A DNA stretch of 64,000 nucleotides from Wurfbainia villosa (GCA_025175895.1 CM046003.1:45936335-46000334), one strand, 5' to 3'. Numbered from the stretch's first letter, positions 21,571 to 33,694 are shown. Made by a program: numbers and translations. Notes: generated by a model from the sequence alone, not told the origin.

Positions 21571-23476
21571 GCCTAGGTTTTCGAGTTCCTAAGGGTTGTT
21601 TTTGGGTTTTCAGAGTTCGCCACATTTGCAGGTGAACCTGTGCATTTTTGGGTTTTGCAGATTTCGGTCGATTTGGCATTTTCGGACATTTTGGAGTCAT
21701 ATTTCGACAAGATCGTATTAGGGGACTAGGTGGCGACAGGACATCTCCAGATGGCTAACAGGTGTAATTATTGATTTTTATAATTGTCTATCTGTAGTAA
21801 TACTTGGATATGAAACGAGGTGGATGTGCTCTCACACCAAGACATGGTGCAATGCAGCCACACAAGAGGACATTGAGATCTCTGGCGATGGAGTTGCCAG
21901 AAAGGTCTACAGAGTCATGACACATGTGCAAACTCATAGTAGGGGTCGCCCACCAAGGTGACCAGCCGGAGTTGTCGTTAGTGTTTATACTCCCAGTTAG
22001 ATTGGCTATGCATTTAGTGGTTATAATAGGAAATAACATTTAGTGTGTTGGTTACTATTCATAATCATAGTTTGAGTTGACCACGTGCATGAACTGTTAA
22101 GTCCGTGAGTCTTGAACCTATGTCGAAAAGGTGAATTTCCTTTAAGAGCCGACTGATACCGAGTCGGAAAGCAAGGGTCAAGTCGTCACATTTCTTGTGG
22201 AAAGCAAAGACTACAGTCTTAGGGATTTTCACTAATTATGCGAGTCAGATCATTACCTGTCGGGTAATGGACAAGGCGTGTAGGCCATTGTTGATGCAGA
22301 TAGTAGAGGGTTAGGTTACGGTGTTTCATAGGAATTTTGATTCCTGAGTGGTCCGTGCTGGGTTGTATAATCTTGAAGGTATTTTTGAGTACTTAACTCG
22401 TGTTATACAGAGAAAGTGGAGCTAGTTGCATACCATTATCGGGATTAAGTCGGTACTTGGTGGAAGATGCAGGGAAATAATCTTCAGGGTATCGTACATC
22501 ACTAGGTCATGGTGTAGTGATGTTGTGAAAGGGTATTTTCCCCGTGTTATTCCTTTGACTCATTGCTAGGAAATTCTTGAGTTTCAAATAGGGGGATCGT
22601 TTGGTAATGGTGTACTGTGCAGAGTCGTGAGACTTGCAGAGATTACGACCACCTAATAACTCAAGAATGTGAATGGATGTTTTAAGCCACCCATGGTTTA
22701 TTGGCTTATATTTGGACTAGGATGTTTGGATCTTTTATCAAATCCTACCGAAAGACATTGGATCGAGTCATGAGTTTAGAAATGACTCCGTACAAGTGTT
22801 TAAGAGTTGGAGACCGATACGCAGAAATTGTAGGTCGAATTATGAGAATCAGAAGCCTCCAAATGATGGATAAAAGGAGCAAGATCGGAGTCATAGGCCA
22901 TGAGCTACTTTCCAATCATGGAAGACTCATGCAGACAACAACTGTTACCCCCCCCAGACATGGATTGATTTTGTACAAAGGAGAGAGTATACGATAATGG
23001 TCGTATCTATTCAGTATTCTAAAGTTGTAGCTCGTAGGATTAAGTGAGGGGACCAGACGATCCAGGAAAATCCCCGGTCATTCGTCGCAGAAATGCGATC
23101 GCACGGACTGTTGGATCTAATTCCGTTCTCTTCGGGGAAAGGTCGAGACCTGCATGGAGCCTTGGGATCGGATCGACAGATAGTTGATCGTTCAGGGTAT
23201 TACTTTAGTTTACCCTCTGGGTTAATATATTGAGAGATACTTGTAGTTTATAGGTATCTTTGACTAGAACATTCTTAGTTCGGATTAGAAGGGTTACTAT
23301 ACATCGACTTGTGGGTCGGTGGTATCTCTATCGTCGGGTGAGATGTTGACTAACAATTAAGAAGTCAAGAGATGTCCTTAGACTTTGATAAACATACCTT
23401 TACGATAGACATAACCTTATAGATGGTTAAATTGTGAGATTGTGGTATGGTATGTCTCTTGAATGCGCGTATAATC
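21571..23476 (+). other. C interior, decayed gag/protease region
   Basis: Position between primer site and RT implies gag and protease. I can recognise no domain: stops and shifts occur throughout, and the longest frame (22701-22997) matches nothing I know. Confidence 0.5.
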
Positions 23477-24256
23477 CGAGAGCATTCGGATGTATTTCCG
23501 GATGAACTCCTAGGCTTGCCGCTGCATATGCAAGTGGAGTAGGCAATCGGAATGATTACGGAGATAGTGTCGATATTGAAGACCTCATACCGGGTGACAA
23601 TTTTATTGGTACTGAGGTAATGATATTTTACGAGTCAAATGTTTTTACTTATGGTGTGTTGGCTGAGGGTTGGTGTAAAGCACACAATGTTGTTGAATCT
23701 CGTGATGTACTCAAGGCAATGTCATTCAATTGGCTGTGAGCCAAATCGAGTTGCTTTGATAGCATTCATCGATCGGTTTTTCAAAGTTGGCAAGGTTGAT
23801 GATGCTCGGGAGGTATTTGTTAGAATGACGATTTTTCCAGGAGATAATTTTGTTGGCAACAGTGTTGCTTAACACTATGGGAATTGGAAGAACCTACATT
23901 TCGATTATAGGAGGTGTTGGATGGGATATTTATCTGTCCCAGTATTTTCTTGAGAAGATCCGTAACTCTTTGTTAAAAGAGAGATGGACCTTTAAGATTA
24001 TGCATCGATTATCGATAATGGAATGCGGTAGTTGTAGAAGGAAATGAATATCCTTCATTGTGGATAGAGGATCTATTTAGATCAGCTATAGGACACCTGT
24101 GTATACTCTAGGATTGATATATCATCAGCCTAGAGTAAAGAGGATGCAGGTGTGTAGCAATGATAATTTCATACTTGGTATGAATTGTATGAGCTTTTGA
24201 TTATCTTATTAGACTTATAGACGACTTAGTCGTCCAGGGATTTGGGAAGTCATGTA
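23477..24256 (+). pseudogene. pol: C reverse transcriptase remnant
   Basis: 23477-23522 reads REHSDVFPDELLGLP, the linker just ahead of gypsy RT. At about 23985-24010 GPLRLCIDYR, then YPSLWIEDLF and similar RT text, continue to 24256 with many stops and shifts. The distance between the linker and the LCIDYR motif is about 460 bp, against about 200 bp normally; the excess is the PPR fragment. The gene is then cut by S at 24262. Confidence 0.75.
23638..23830 (+). pseudogene. Captured PPR gene fragment
   Basis: Two consecutive pentatricopeptide-like repeats. The first frame reads NVFTYGVLAEGWCKAHN and on to VLKAMSFN. After a one-base insertion near 23731 the next frame reads GCEPNRVALIAFIDRFFK and on to AREVFVRM. 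These match the plant PPR consensus (P-N-V-x-T-Y, I-D-G-F-C-K, A-x-x-V-F-x-x-M). PPR proteins bind organelle RNA; this piece of about 64 residues cannot. It lies inside the RT of a retroelement, so it is a transduced or inserted host fragment rather than a local gene. Confidence 0.75.
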
Positions 24257-24261
24257 TTCTG

Positions 24262-25436
24262 TGTTGGTGCAACAATGCTCCAAGCATTTATATATGTTTT
24301 GATGTTTGGGTAATCATCTAAGTTAGGCAATATCCTGTGATCTAATTGCGAAAATGTTTAAGTGACAGGGAAGTCCAAGTATGATCTTGGCAAAGGAAGT
24401 CCAAGTATGATCTTGGCAAAAGAAGTCCAAGTATGATCTTGACAAAGGAAGTCCAAAATAAAGTCTTGGCAGCATAAGTCCAAGCTTGTAGTCTTGGCGG
24501 CGTAAAGTCCAAGCATTTGGCAACCCAAGACATGACGAAACCGAAGGAAGCTCTTGGAAGCAAAGCGCAAAGGATGAACAAGTCGCGGACTCGGAGGGAT
24601 CCTGAAGGCGCAAGGCTTATTGAGGAGCTAGAAGGTTGAGTCTAGGTCTAGGGTATAAAATCAAGTATGGATTACTCATACTTGATGAGTATCACCGATC
24701 GATATGATGTATCACCGACCGGGTCAGCGTTTCGACCGAGTCGTGAAACCCTATCATCACCGACCGCTTAGCGCAGAGCAATGATCGATATCGTGATCAC
24801 CGATCGCCAAGGGCAATCACCGATCGATCAAGGGAAATATCGCCACGCACGCACTCACTCGATCGCCGCTTGATCACTGATCGATCACCCCATCACCGAT
24901 CGATGGAGGGATCACCGATCGATCACCGGCCGCTGGAGATTGCGCTACGAATCTCCGCGAGATCGTTTCCGTGGTCGTTGGCGCAATGCCGATCGATGGT
25001 AAGCATCACCGATCGATCGCCTAACGGGAAAACATCCCTCTTCTATAAAAAGGCCATGGGGAGCTTGGTGAAGCTAGTGCTCTTGTTCCTAAACTACACC
25101 TCGTGCTCACCAAGCTTTCCAAGTGTTTTTAGCAATCCAAAACCTCCTCTTCTCTAATCCTAATCTTCCATCATTGTAAAGAAGAGGAGTGCATTGTAAG
25201 ATAAGGTTTCTCCACCTTGGTTCATCCAAAGGAGGTTCTAGTGAAGATTGATTAGGGCTAATCCACCTTACGGATTGCCGTGGAGTAGGAGCGTCATCTC
25301 CGAACCACGTTACATCGGGTGTTAGCTTTGTTTCTTGTTTTTGTTTGTGCTTGTTTTTGTATTGCTTCCGCTAACATTTTTGTAGAAAGAAAGAAAGGCT
25401 AATCACCCCCCTCTAGCCATTCCAAGGGTCCTAACA
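24262..25436 (+). repeat. S 5' LTR (1175 bp)
   Basis: TGTTGGTGCAACAATG...GGGTCCTAACA. Contains three GGAAGTCCAAGTATGATCTT units (24369-24440), GATCGATC-type palindromes (24690-25020), TATA box CTATAAAAAG (25043-25052) and an R/U5 with CCACCTTGGTTCATCC. Confidence 0.95.
24690..25052 (+). promoter_or_regulatory. U3 palindrome array and TATA box of S
   Basis: More than ten ATCACCGATCGATC-like motifs, each with a GATC/CGATCG palindrome, end at CTATAAAAAG (25043-25052). Same position as the AGTCGACT arrays of A, B, D and H. The 3' LTR counterpart is 31690-32055; this block is the most diverged part between the two LTRs. Confidence 0.55.
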
Positions 25437-25438
25437 AG

Positions 25439-25450
25439 TGGTATCAGAGC
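25439..25450 (+). other. Primer binding site of S
   Basis: TGGTATCAGAGC, two bases after the LTR. Confidence 0.96.
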
Positions 25451-25490
25451 CCGGATAGCTTGGAAGATCTCACCATCAACCAAGACATCA

Positions 25491-27107
25491 ATGGCTCTTC
25501 AAGAGGGATATAGCACCGCCAAGCCACCGCTCTTCGATGGGAGCCATTTTGCATATTGGAAAGGTAGGATGAAGTACTATCTTATGAGTAATATTGAAAT
25601 TTGGCATAGTATTGTAGATGGCTTCGAAGAACCGGTGGATGAACATGGACATCCTATTCCAAGCAAGGATTGGACAAGAGAAATAAACAAGAAATTTGAA
25701 TCAAATGCAAAGGCCGTCCTCACCATCCAATGCGGCATCACAATGGAGCAACTCAACAAGGTGGGGCCTTTTGAATCCGCCAAGGAGCTATGGGAAAAGC
25801 TCATTGAGCTAAATGAAGGTTCCAAGGAATCAAAGAGGGCCAAGAAGGACCTATTAGTTGGACAACTTCAAGCCTTCCAAATGAAGATGCATGAAACCGT
25901 AAGTCAAATGCATGGAAGGTTCAAGGAAATTGTGAACGGACTCCATATCATAGGTGAGCGAGTTGACAACCGGGATTTGGTAAGGTATATTTTACAAGCA
26001 TTTCCTAGAAATTCTTTATGGACTTCTATAGTTGATGCCATTAAGGTAACTAGGGATCTTTCGCAAATTAAAATTGATGAACTATTTTGTGAGTTCGAAT
26101 TACATGAGCAAACTAACATGTCCTCTAAGGAAAAGGGTTTAGCTCTATTTGTTGAGAAGAAAGAAAAGAAGAAGAAGGAAAGAAAAGAAGCATCATCATC
26201 ATCCGAGTCCGAGAATGAGTCAAGTAGTGATGAAGACTCATCTAGTGAAATGGCAAATTTTGTCAAGAAGCTTTATAGAAGGTCAAAAGAGTTCAAGAAT
26301 AGAGAAGCAAGGAAGGGGTCTCATTCCTCAAAAGGTAAATTTAGTGGTAATTCAAGTTTTAGTAATAATGTGATTTGCCATGCTTAAAATAAGAAGGGAC
26401 ACATAAAGCCGAATTGCCCGGAGCTAAAGAAGAAGGAGGAAAAAGAAAAGAAAAAGAAGGACAAAAAGGAGAAGAAGAAGAAGGAGTCTATGGTGGCTCA
26501 AACCACATGGGACACACCAAGCGTTGAAGACTCTTCCTCCGATGATGAGCTTTGCCACATTACACGCCATGTGGCACTCATGGCATTAGAAGATGATTCC
26601 GGCACATCAAGCCAAGAAGACTCTTCAAGTGAAGAATCGTCATCTAGTGACGATGAGGTAATGAATTCTCCCAAGATTAAGCTTCTTTATAAATCAATTG
26701 CCTATCTTAAAGAAGATCTAGATAAGTCAAAATCTAAGGTTAAGAGCATGAAGGTAGAACTAAAGGCCATTAGGGATGAAAAGCTTTCACATATTGATTC
26801 TTGCATGCTTAAGGAAGAAAATGACAAACTTAAGGATGAGGTTAGTGAATTGAAAGCATGCTTATAAAATTTTTCAAATGGCTCAAAGTGTCTTGATATG
26901 ATTCTTAGTAGGCAAAGAGCGGTTTATAACAAGGCCGGTTTAGGATATAAGCCAAAAGAAAAAGAAGTTGCTTATATTTCATTAATAAATAGGAAAGCAA
27001 CTATTAAGGGTAAGGTTAAGAAAGCTTGGGTACCTAAGAAGTTTTTACTTAATGTTACCGGTCCAAATGTTTGGGTACCAAAAGCTTGTGTTTTTCATGT
27101 GATTTAG
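25491..27107 (+). pseudogene. gag: S gag with two internal stops
   Basis: Copia-type gag (DUF4219 plus UBN2 pattern). ATG 25491; YWKGRMKYYL near residue 22; AKELWEKLIELNEG near 105; the LVRYILQAFP region near 170. A Lys-rich and then Ser/Glu-rich stretch precedes a zinc knuckle whose second Cys codon is a TAA stop (26385-26387). A second stop is at 26865-26867. The frame otherwise continues through a coiled-coil part (26690-26860), RAVYNKAGLGY and two WVPK motifs to TAG 27105-27107. Pol follows in the same frame after that single TAG. This could be a read-through signal, as reported for SIRE-type elements, or a chance stop. Confidence 0.92.
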
Positions 27108-27122
27108 GTAGGAGAGCGAGGT

Positions 27123-30100
27123 ATGTGGATTGTGGATAGCGGTTGCTCAACACATATGACCGGGGATGTGAGCAAGTTCTCCACAATTAAATATGTGAAG
27201 AAGGGAGCCGTGTCCTTTGGGAATAGTGGAAAACTCAAGATATTAGGTAGAGGAACAATTGAGGTATCCCCCAAAATTGTTATTCACAAAGTCTTGCTAG
27301 TTGAAAATATGAAATTTAATTTATTAAGTGTTAGTCAACTTTGTGATGCAAACTATCATGTCTCCTTTGAATCCTCTAAATGCATGATTAGACACAAGGA
27401 ATTAAATGATTGCATGTTAGTTGGATATAGGAAATCAAATATCTATTATGTTGATCTTTCATATGCTTCTAACATTTCTACTAAGTGTTTTGTTGCAAAA
27501 GAAGAGAAAAGTTGGCTATGGCATAGAAGATTGGGGCATATCAACATGAAAAATATAGCCAAGGTAGCCAAGATGGAGTTGGTCAAAGGGCTACCAAAGA
27601 TCAAGTATGTCAAGAACAAATTGTGTGATGCATGCCAAGAAGGAAAACAAACAAAGGCATCACACAAAGGTAAAACCCTAACCAATACCTCTTTACCATT
27701 AGAATTATTGCATCTTGACTTATTTGATTGCCATAGTACTCCATCTTTAAATGGTAATAAATATTGTTTGGTTATAGTAGATGATTTTTCTAGGTATACT
27801 TGGGTCTATTTTATGAAACATAAGGATGATACCTTAGAAATAATCATAGGATTTAGTAAAAGGGTTGAAAATGAAAAGAGTCTCAAAATCAACCGGATCC
27901 GTAGTGATCATGGTGGTGAATTTGAAAACCTAAAATTTTCACAATTTTGTTTAGAGCAAGGGTACAAGCATGAGTTCTCTTGTCCTAGAACACCCCAACA
28001 AAATGGGGTGGTGGAAAGGAGAAATCGTGCCCTACAAGAGGCGGCTAGGACTATGTTTAATGCATATTCTCTACCTAGCTACTTGTGGGCGGAAGCGGTT
28101 AATACCGCTTGCTATATCCAAAGTAGGGTTCAAATCCATAGGTTTTTAGGAAAAACACCATTTGAATTATGGAATGAGACTATACCCACAATTCATTACT
28201 TCAAAGTCTTTGGATGTAAAGTTTATATTCTAAACACCAAAGATAACTTAGGAAAATTTGAATCAAAAGCGGATGAAGGAATCCTAGTTGGATACTCATC
28301 CACAAGTAGAGGGTATAGAGTCTACAATAAGAGAACCAAAGGGATTGAGGAGTCTTTCAATGTTCAATTTGATGAAACTACTAGTACCTACCCTAGAAAG
28401 TCCTCCATTGATAAGGATATTAATGACAATAATCAAGACATTACCCAAAAACTTCAAAATTTGACCATTAGGGGTAATGATCAAGGGGGAGGAAGAGGAG
28501 ACTCCGATGATGAAAGAAGGGTGGAAGATAACAATGATCAAATTGAAACCCCTTCTAGAAACCTAAGAATTCATCAAGATCATCCACTTGACCAAGTAGT
28601 AGGAGATCTATCTCAAGGAGTAAGAACTAGGTCATTTCATAGACCTCCTACTAGTCAAGTTGCTCTTATCTCACAAATTGAGCCCAAATCGATCAATGAT
28701 GCATTACATGATCCGGATTGGATTTTGGCAATGCAAGATGAATTGGCTCAATTTGAGAGAAGTCAAGTGTGGGAATTAGTACCTCGACCCAATGATAGCA
28801 CCATAATTACTACAAGATGGGTCTTTAGGAACAAGCTAGATGATCAAGGAAATATCACTAGAAATAAGGCTAGGTTGGTTGCTAGGGGATTCAATCAAGT
28901 TGAGGGGCTTGACTATGATGAGACTTATGCCCCGGTTGCAAGGTTAGAATCTATTAGGATTCTCTTAGGGTATGCTTCCTACATGGGATTTAAACTTTAC
29001 CAAATGGATGTTAAATCGGCATTCTTAAATGGTTTTATTAAGGAGGAAGTATATGTAGAGCAACCACCCGGATTTGAGAACATAGATTATCCAAATCATG
29101 TATGTAAGCTTAGGAAAGCATTATATGGGTTAAAACAAGCTCCCTGGGCATGATATGAAAGATTGTCATCGTTCTTAATTTCTAAGGATTTTAGAAGAGG
29201 TCAAGTAGATCAAACTTTGTTTATAAAGTCAACGTTAAAAGATATATTCATAGCCCAAGTATATGTTGATGATATCATTTTTGGGTCAACAAATAATGAT
29301 CTTCTTCAAGACTTTATAAAAAATATGGAAAATGAATTTGAAATGAGTTTGGTTGGAGAGCTTACCTTTTTCCTAGGTTTACAAGTCAAACAAACCAATG
29401 AGGGTATTCATATTTATCAAACCAAATATGCAAATGAAATGATCAAGAAATTTGGTTTGGAAAATGCCAAAGTTGTAACCACTCCTATGGCCACTAGAAC
29501 TAGGATAGATAGTGATCATGAAGGTAAATCAATTGATCTTAAACTTTATAGGAGTATGATTGGTAGCTTACTATACCTAACCGCTAGTAGACCCGACATT
29601 TTATTTGCGGTAGGTATGTGTGCAAGATACCAATCTTGTGCCAAAGAATCACATTTGGTAGCTGTCAAAAGAATATTAAGATATATTAAAGGCACCCTAA
29701 ATGTAGGACTTTGGTATCCTAGGACTAAGTCATTTGAATTGCTTGGTTATACCGATTATGCCGGGTGCAAATTGGATAGGAAGAGTACTAGTGGTGGATG
29801 TCAATTTCTTAGGTCCTCCTAGTTAGTTGGAGTAGGAAGCAACATTGTGTTGCTTTATCAACCACCGAATATGTGGCTATGGGTGGTTGTGTAGCTCAAT
29901 TACTTTGGATGAGACATACTCTTGTGGACTATGAGCTACACTACTCTAACATTAAAGTTTATTGTGATAATGTGAGTACCATCAACTTGACCAAAAATCC
30001 GGTACATCACTCTCGAACCAAGCACATTGAAGTGAAACATCACTTCATAAGAGATCATGTGGCAAGAGGGGACATTGAACTCAATTATGTAGAATCTAAG

Positions 30101-30190
30101 TCCAACCTTGCCGATATCTTCACCAAAGCTCTTCCCGAAGCCGAATTTTCATCATTAAGAAGAGAGCTTGATATGTGCTTTGTAGAGTAA
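27123..30190 (+). pseudogene. pol: S pol: protease, integrase, RT, RNase H
   Basis: Residue positions are counted from 27123. Protease WIVDSGCSTH at 2-11; pre-integrase zinc finger H134, H139, C168, C171; integrase core D199, D262 and E298 (LHLDL, RSDHGGEF, VVERRN). RT follows (VWELVPRP, WVFRNKL, YQMDVKSAFLNG). A TGA at 29151-29153 falls in the KQAP..WYERL motif, and YVDD lies at about 29262. RNase H begins GYTDYAGC. A one-base shift near 29818 moves the frame for 29822-30190, which ends SNLADIFTKALP. Two RNase H motifs are short by two residues each (TDADY and TTEAEY types). Order PR-INT-RT-RH defines Ty1-copia. Confidence 0.93.
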
Positions 30191-31220
30191 AATTCTAGGT
30201 TTGCATGATCCTATACTTATATAGCTTCTTTATACCTTGATGCATCTCACAAAAGCCTCAAGAAACCTTGATTTTTGTATTGAAATACTTAGAAACATGT
30301 GAGATGATAGGAAAGGTGTACTTGACTCATCATGCTTGTTATGATGCATTACTATGAGCCAATGACACACCTAGAGACATAAAAACCTTATGGACCAATC
30401 ATGGGGAAGGCTTGTATTCAAGTAATGAATACATAGCTCAAAGAACATGGTTGGAAATTCCAAATAATATATATTTTAAACTATGTTCATCATATTTTGA
30501 CAAACAGTTTTCAATTGGAACACAAAAGTGATACAAAGTTTGCAAAATCTTTAGAACTTTTGATAGGTTCCAAGTTTGTATCAATCTTGTAATCTGGAAA
30601 ACATATATTTTTCAAATTATTTTTCCTTGATAAATTATGAATTCAGAAATGTGTACGAAAAATTTTGTGATTTTTCAAGAATTCTAGAATTTCTACCGCA
30701 TTTCTGAAATTGGGATGAAAAGGTTGAAATTTCGGTTTCAGGCCCAGCAGTCGACTGGTTCAGAAACCAGTCGACTGATACACTGTGTTTTCTGATAACA
30801 AACTCCATTTTCTGATATTTGGTGTATCTTTGATGTCCTAACACTATAGTATGACAATATTGCATATAAACAAGATTTAGGACTGACTAATGTAGTTTTT
30901 TAGGGGGAGTTTTCATAAATTATATTTTTTTCATCCCCAAAACCATTGTTGGTACAAAGTTAGGACTTAATTTTTGAATTTTTGGTATGCTTTGCTTCAA
31001 CTATTGTTTACACATTATAAAGCATATCTTGGATTAAGGGGGAGTTTAATTTCAATATTGTACCTTAGTCCAAGATATAACACATTATTTCCTTCATGTT
31101 TGAATCCTTCTCTTTTTGATGTATGTCAAAGGGGGAGAAGGAGTGTTTAAGTTATAATTCATATTGAAAATTTGATTGTGTGTGTATTTAAAGACTTAAC
31201 TCAAATGATTGCCAAACATC
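30191..31220 (+). other. 3' non-coding region of S
   Basis: No gene. Hairpin CATCTCAC/GTGAGATG (30243-30306) lies close after pol. Two AGTCGACT palindromes are at about 30748-30777. A second, upstream polypurine tract GGGGGAG (31131-31137) follows TTTTTGATGTATGTCAAA. Confidence 0.8.
30243..30306 (+). other. Hairpin arms CATCTCAC/GTGAGATG in S
   Basis: Arms 30243-30250 and 30299-30306, about 50 bases after the pol stop, followed by ATAGGAA. Confidence 0.65.
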
Positions 31221-31234
31221 AAAAAGGGGGAGAT
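31221..31234 (+). other. Polypurine tract of S
   Basis: AAAAAGGGGGAGAT, identical to that of A, abutting the 3' LTR. Confidence 0.95.
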
Positions 31235-32442
31235 TGTTGGTGCAACAATGTTCCAAGCATTTATATATGTTTTGATGTTTGGGTAATCATCTAAGTTAGG
31301 CAATATCCTGTGATCTAATTGCAAAAATGTTTAAGTGACAGGGAAGTCCAAGTATGATCTTGGCAAAGGAAGTCCAAGTATGATCTTGGCAAAGGAAGTC
31401 CAAGTATGATCTTGGCAAAGGAAGTCCAAGTATGATCTTGACAAAGGAAGTCCAAAATAAAGTCTTGGCAGCATAAGTCCAAGCTTGTAGTCTTGGCGGC
31501 GTAAAGTCCAAGCATTTGGCAACCCAAGACATGACGAAACCGAAGGAAGCTCTTGGAAGCAAAGCGCAAAGGATGAACAAGTCGCGGACTCGGAGGGATC
31601 CTGAAGGCGCAAGGCTTATTGAGGAGCTAGAAGGTTGAGTCTAGGTCTAGGGTATAAAATCAAGTATGTATTACTCATACTTGATGAGTATCACCAATCG
31701 ATACGATGTATGATCACCGATCGTCGCGCTCGATCGAGTCGCGGTGAAACCCTAATCATCACCGATCGCCTTGGCGAGCAAATGATCGATATCGTGATCA
31801 CCGATCGCCAAGGGAATCACCGACCGATCAAGGGAAATATCGCCACGAATGTAGTCGCACTCGATCGCCTTGATCACTGTTTGATCACCCCATCACGATC
31901 GATGGAGGGATCACGATCCGATCACCGGCCGTTAGAGATTGCACCACGAATCTCCGCGGAGATCGCGTTGAAGTTGGGCCAGCGGCAATGATCGATGGTA
32001 AGCATCACCGATCGATCAAGCCCAATGGGAAAAACAGCCCCTCTTCTATAAAAAGGGGCCATGGGGAGCTTGGTGAAGCTAGTGCTCTTGCTCCAAACTA
32101 CACCTATGTGCTTACCAAGCTTTCCAAGTGTTTTTAGCAATCCAAAACCTTCTCTTCTCTAATCCTAATCTTCCATCATTGTAAAGAAGAGGAGTGCATT
32201 GTAAGATAAGGTTTCTCCACCTTGGTTCATGCAAAGGAGGTTCTAGTGAAGATTGATTAGGGCTAATCCACCTTACGGATTGCCGTGGAGTAGGAGCGTC
32301 ATCTCCGAACCACGTTACATCGGGTGTTAGCTTTGTTTCTTGTTTTTGTTTGTGCTTGTTTTTGTATTGCTTCCGCTAACATTTTTGTAGAAAGAAAGAA
32401 AGGCTAATCACCCCCCCTCTAGCCATTCCAAGGGTCCTAACA
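31235..32442 (+). repeat. S 3' LTR (1208 bp)
   Basis: As the 5' LTR, but with four instead of three AAGTCCAAGTATGATCTTGR units (31344-31446) and clustered differences in the palindrome block (31690-32000). Confidence 0.95.
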
Positions 32443-32447
32443 TTCTG

Positions 32448-33230
32448 GACACGATTGGATCAGTTGTGGTCATTGGATTTGCGTAACTTGGCCAATGTTG
32501 ATGGTGGTAGTTGGAGTTGCGCACTCGGCCACCGTAGATGGTGGTTTCCTTGTATTGATTTGATTATTACCATAGATATGGATAGGATGCTTTAGAGGTA
32601 CTACATCGCTGACTGGTTGGATCAGGAAGGTGATCGAATTTACTTAGTCTGAAGCTTGTGAAACTAGTTTCAGGGCTCAGACGATGGTTGACTTTTACGC
32701 CAGTATTGTTTAATCATTCTGGTGTGGATGGAAGGGTATTATACATGGATGCATCATTTCGGGGATCGGAGAGATTCCGATGCTATTGAATAAGATGTAT
32801 CCTAAGCTTACGACAGCTAAAGAATTGCGAGATAAGCTATCAAATATATGACGTGGACTTAGCATATTATGTTGTTTTGTAGAGGTGATGAGCAGGAATG
32901 CTCATGGGATTTTGGCTAGCTATTGGGTAGCTGCATAGAGTTGTTAGAACACGGATAGTTGCAACTAGGGAGATTGGTCATTATAGTCTCCCAGTCACCT
33001 CTCATTCTGTGCGATAGAGTGGATTTTAGACAGTAGATTTCTCTTGTGAGAAAATATTTCTCCATCTCCGAGGAGAATAGTGGGTTACATAGTTGCATTC
33101 GAATTTAAGAAGAGTTACTTTTGATTTAGGACAGCAGATAGATCCCTGTTGTGATGATAGAGAGAATCTACCATAGAGGTATACTCTTGCTCTACCCGTT
33201 CAGAGTTAGTGATAGTGGAATTCGTATGTC
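32448..33230 (+). other. C interior after S: probable RT end and RNase H, unreadable
   Basis: By position between RT and integrase of C. Frames are broken throughout and no domain can be named with confidence. Short stretches such as the REIGHYSLPVTS reading near 32970 are too weak to use. Confidence 0.35.
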
Positions 33231-33265
33231 GTCTGTAGCTAGATAGCTACCTGACATCTTGATTG

Positions 33266-33620
33266 CCCATGAGACCCAGTCGTGGTAGCATGTGGTTGCG
33301 TGCAGCCCATAGCTAGATAGCTATATACTCTGTCTACCCATGAGACCCGTTCATGGTAGCATGTTGTTGCCCGCAGACATTGAGTTTTTTATTGCCTGTC
33401 TACCCACGAGTCCCGTTCGTGGTAGCATGTGGTTGCGCATAAATAGTGTTATGTTTATTGCCTGTCTACCCATGAGTCTCGTTCGTGGTAGCATGTGGTT
33501 GTTCGTAGATAGTGCTCTGTATATTGACTATCTGCCCACGAGTTCCGATCGTGGTAGCATGTCGTTGCCCGCAGATAGTGCCTTTTGTATTACCTCGAGA
33601 GCCACGAGGCTTTGTCACGA
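33266..33620 (+). repeat. Five tandem hairpin units of 66-71 bp in C
   Basis: Hairpins at 33267-33285, 33338-33356, 33404-33422, 33470-33488 and 33536-33554: a 6-base arm, a 7-base loop and a 6-base arm, each followed by TAGCATG. Arms are CCATGA/TCGTGG, CCATGA/TCATGG, CCACGA/TCGTGG, CCATGA/TCGTGG and CCACGA/TCGTGG. All pair as RNA, with G-U in two units and a two-sided change between units 2 and 3. A sixth, decayed unit (CCACGA/TCACGA) is at 33602-33620. Lies ahead of the integrase remnant. Confidence 0.8.
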
Positions 33621-33694
33621 TATTTTGATAAGTATTGCTAGTAGATTGCGGTAGGTTGTATATGTTGCAGATGTATTCGGATTGTATTCGAAAA

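Larger units (their letters stand above)
24262..32442 (+). mobile_element. Element S: full-length SIRE/Maximus-like Ty1-copia
   Basis: 8181-bp element with target duplication TTCTG (24257-24261 and 32443-32447), both LTRs, primer site, gag, pol and polypurine tract. It is the best preserved coding element in the window; gag and most of pol share one frame. It is defective: stops in gag, one stop and one frameshift in pol, and two short RNase H deletions. No envelope-like gene follows pol. Confidence 0.95.

Noticed and set aside
22701..22997. 98-residue gene in C
   Set aside because: No motif recognised, no conserved counterpart, lies in a decayed interior.
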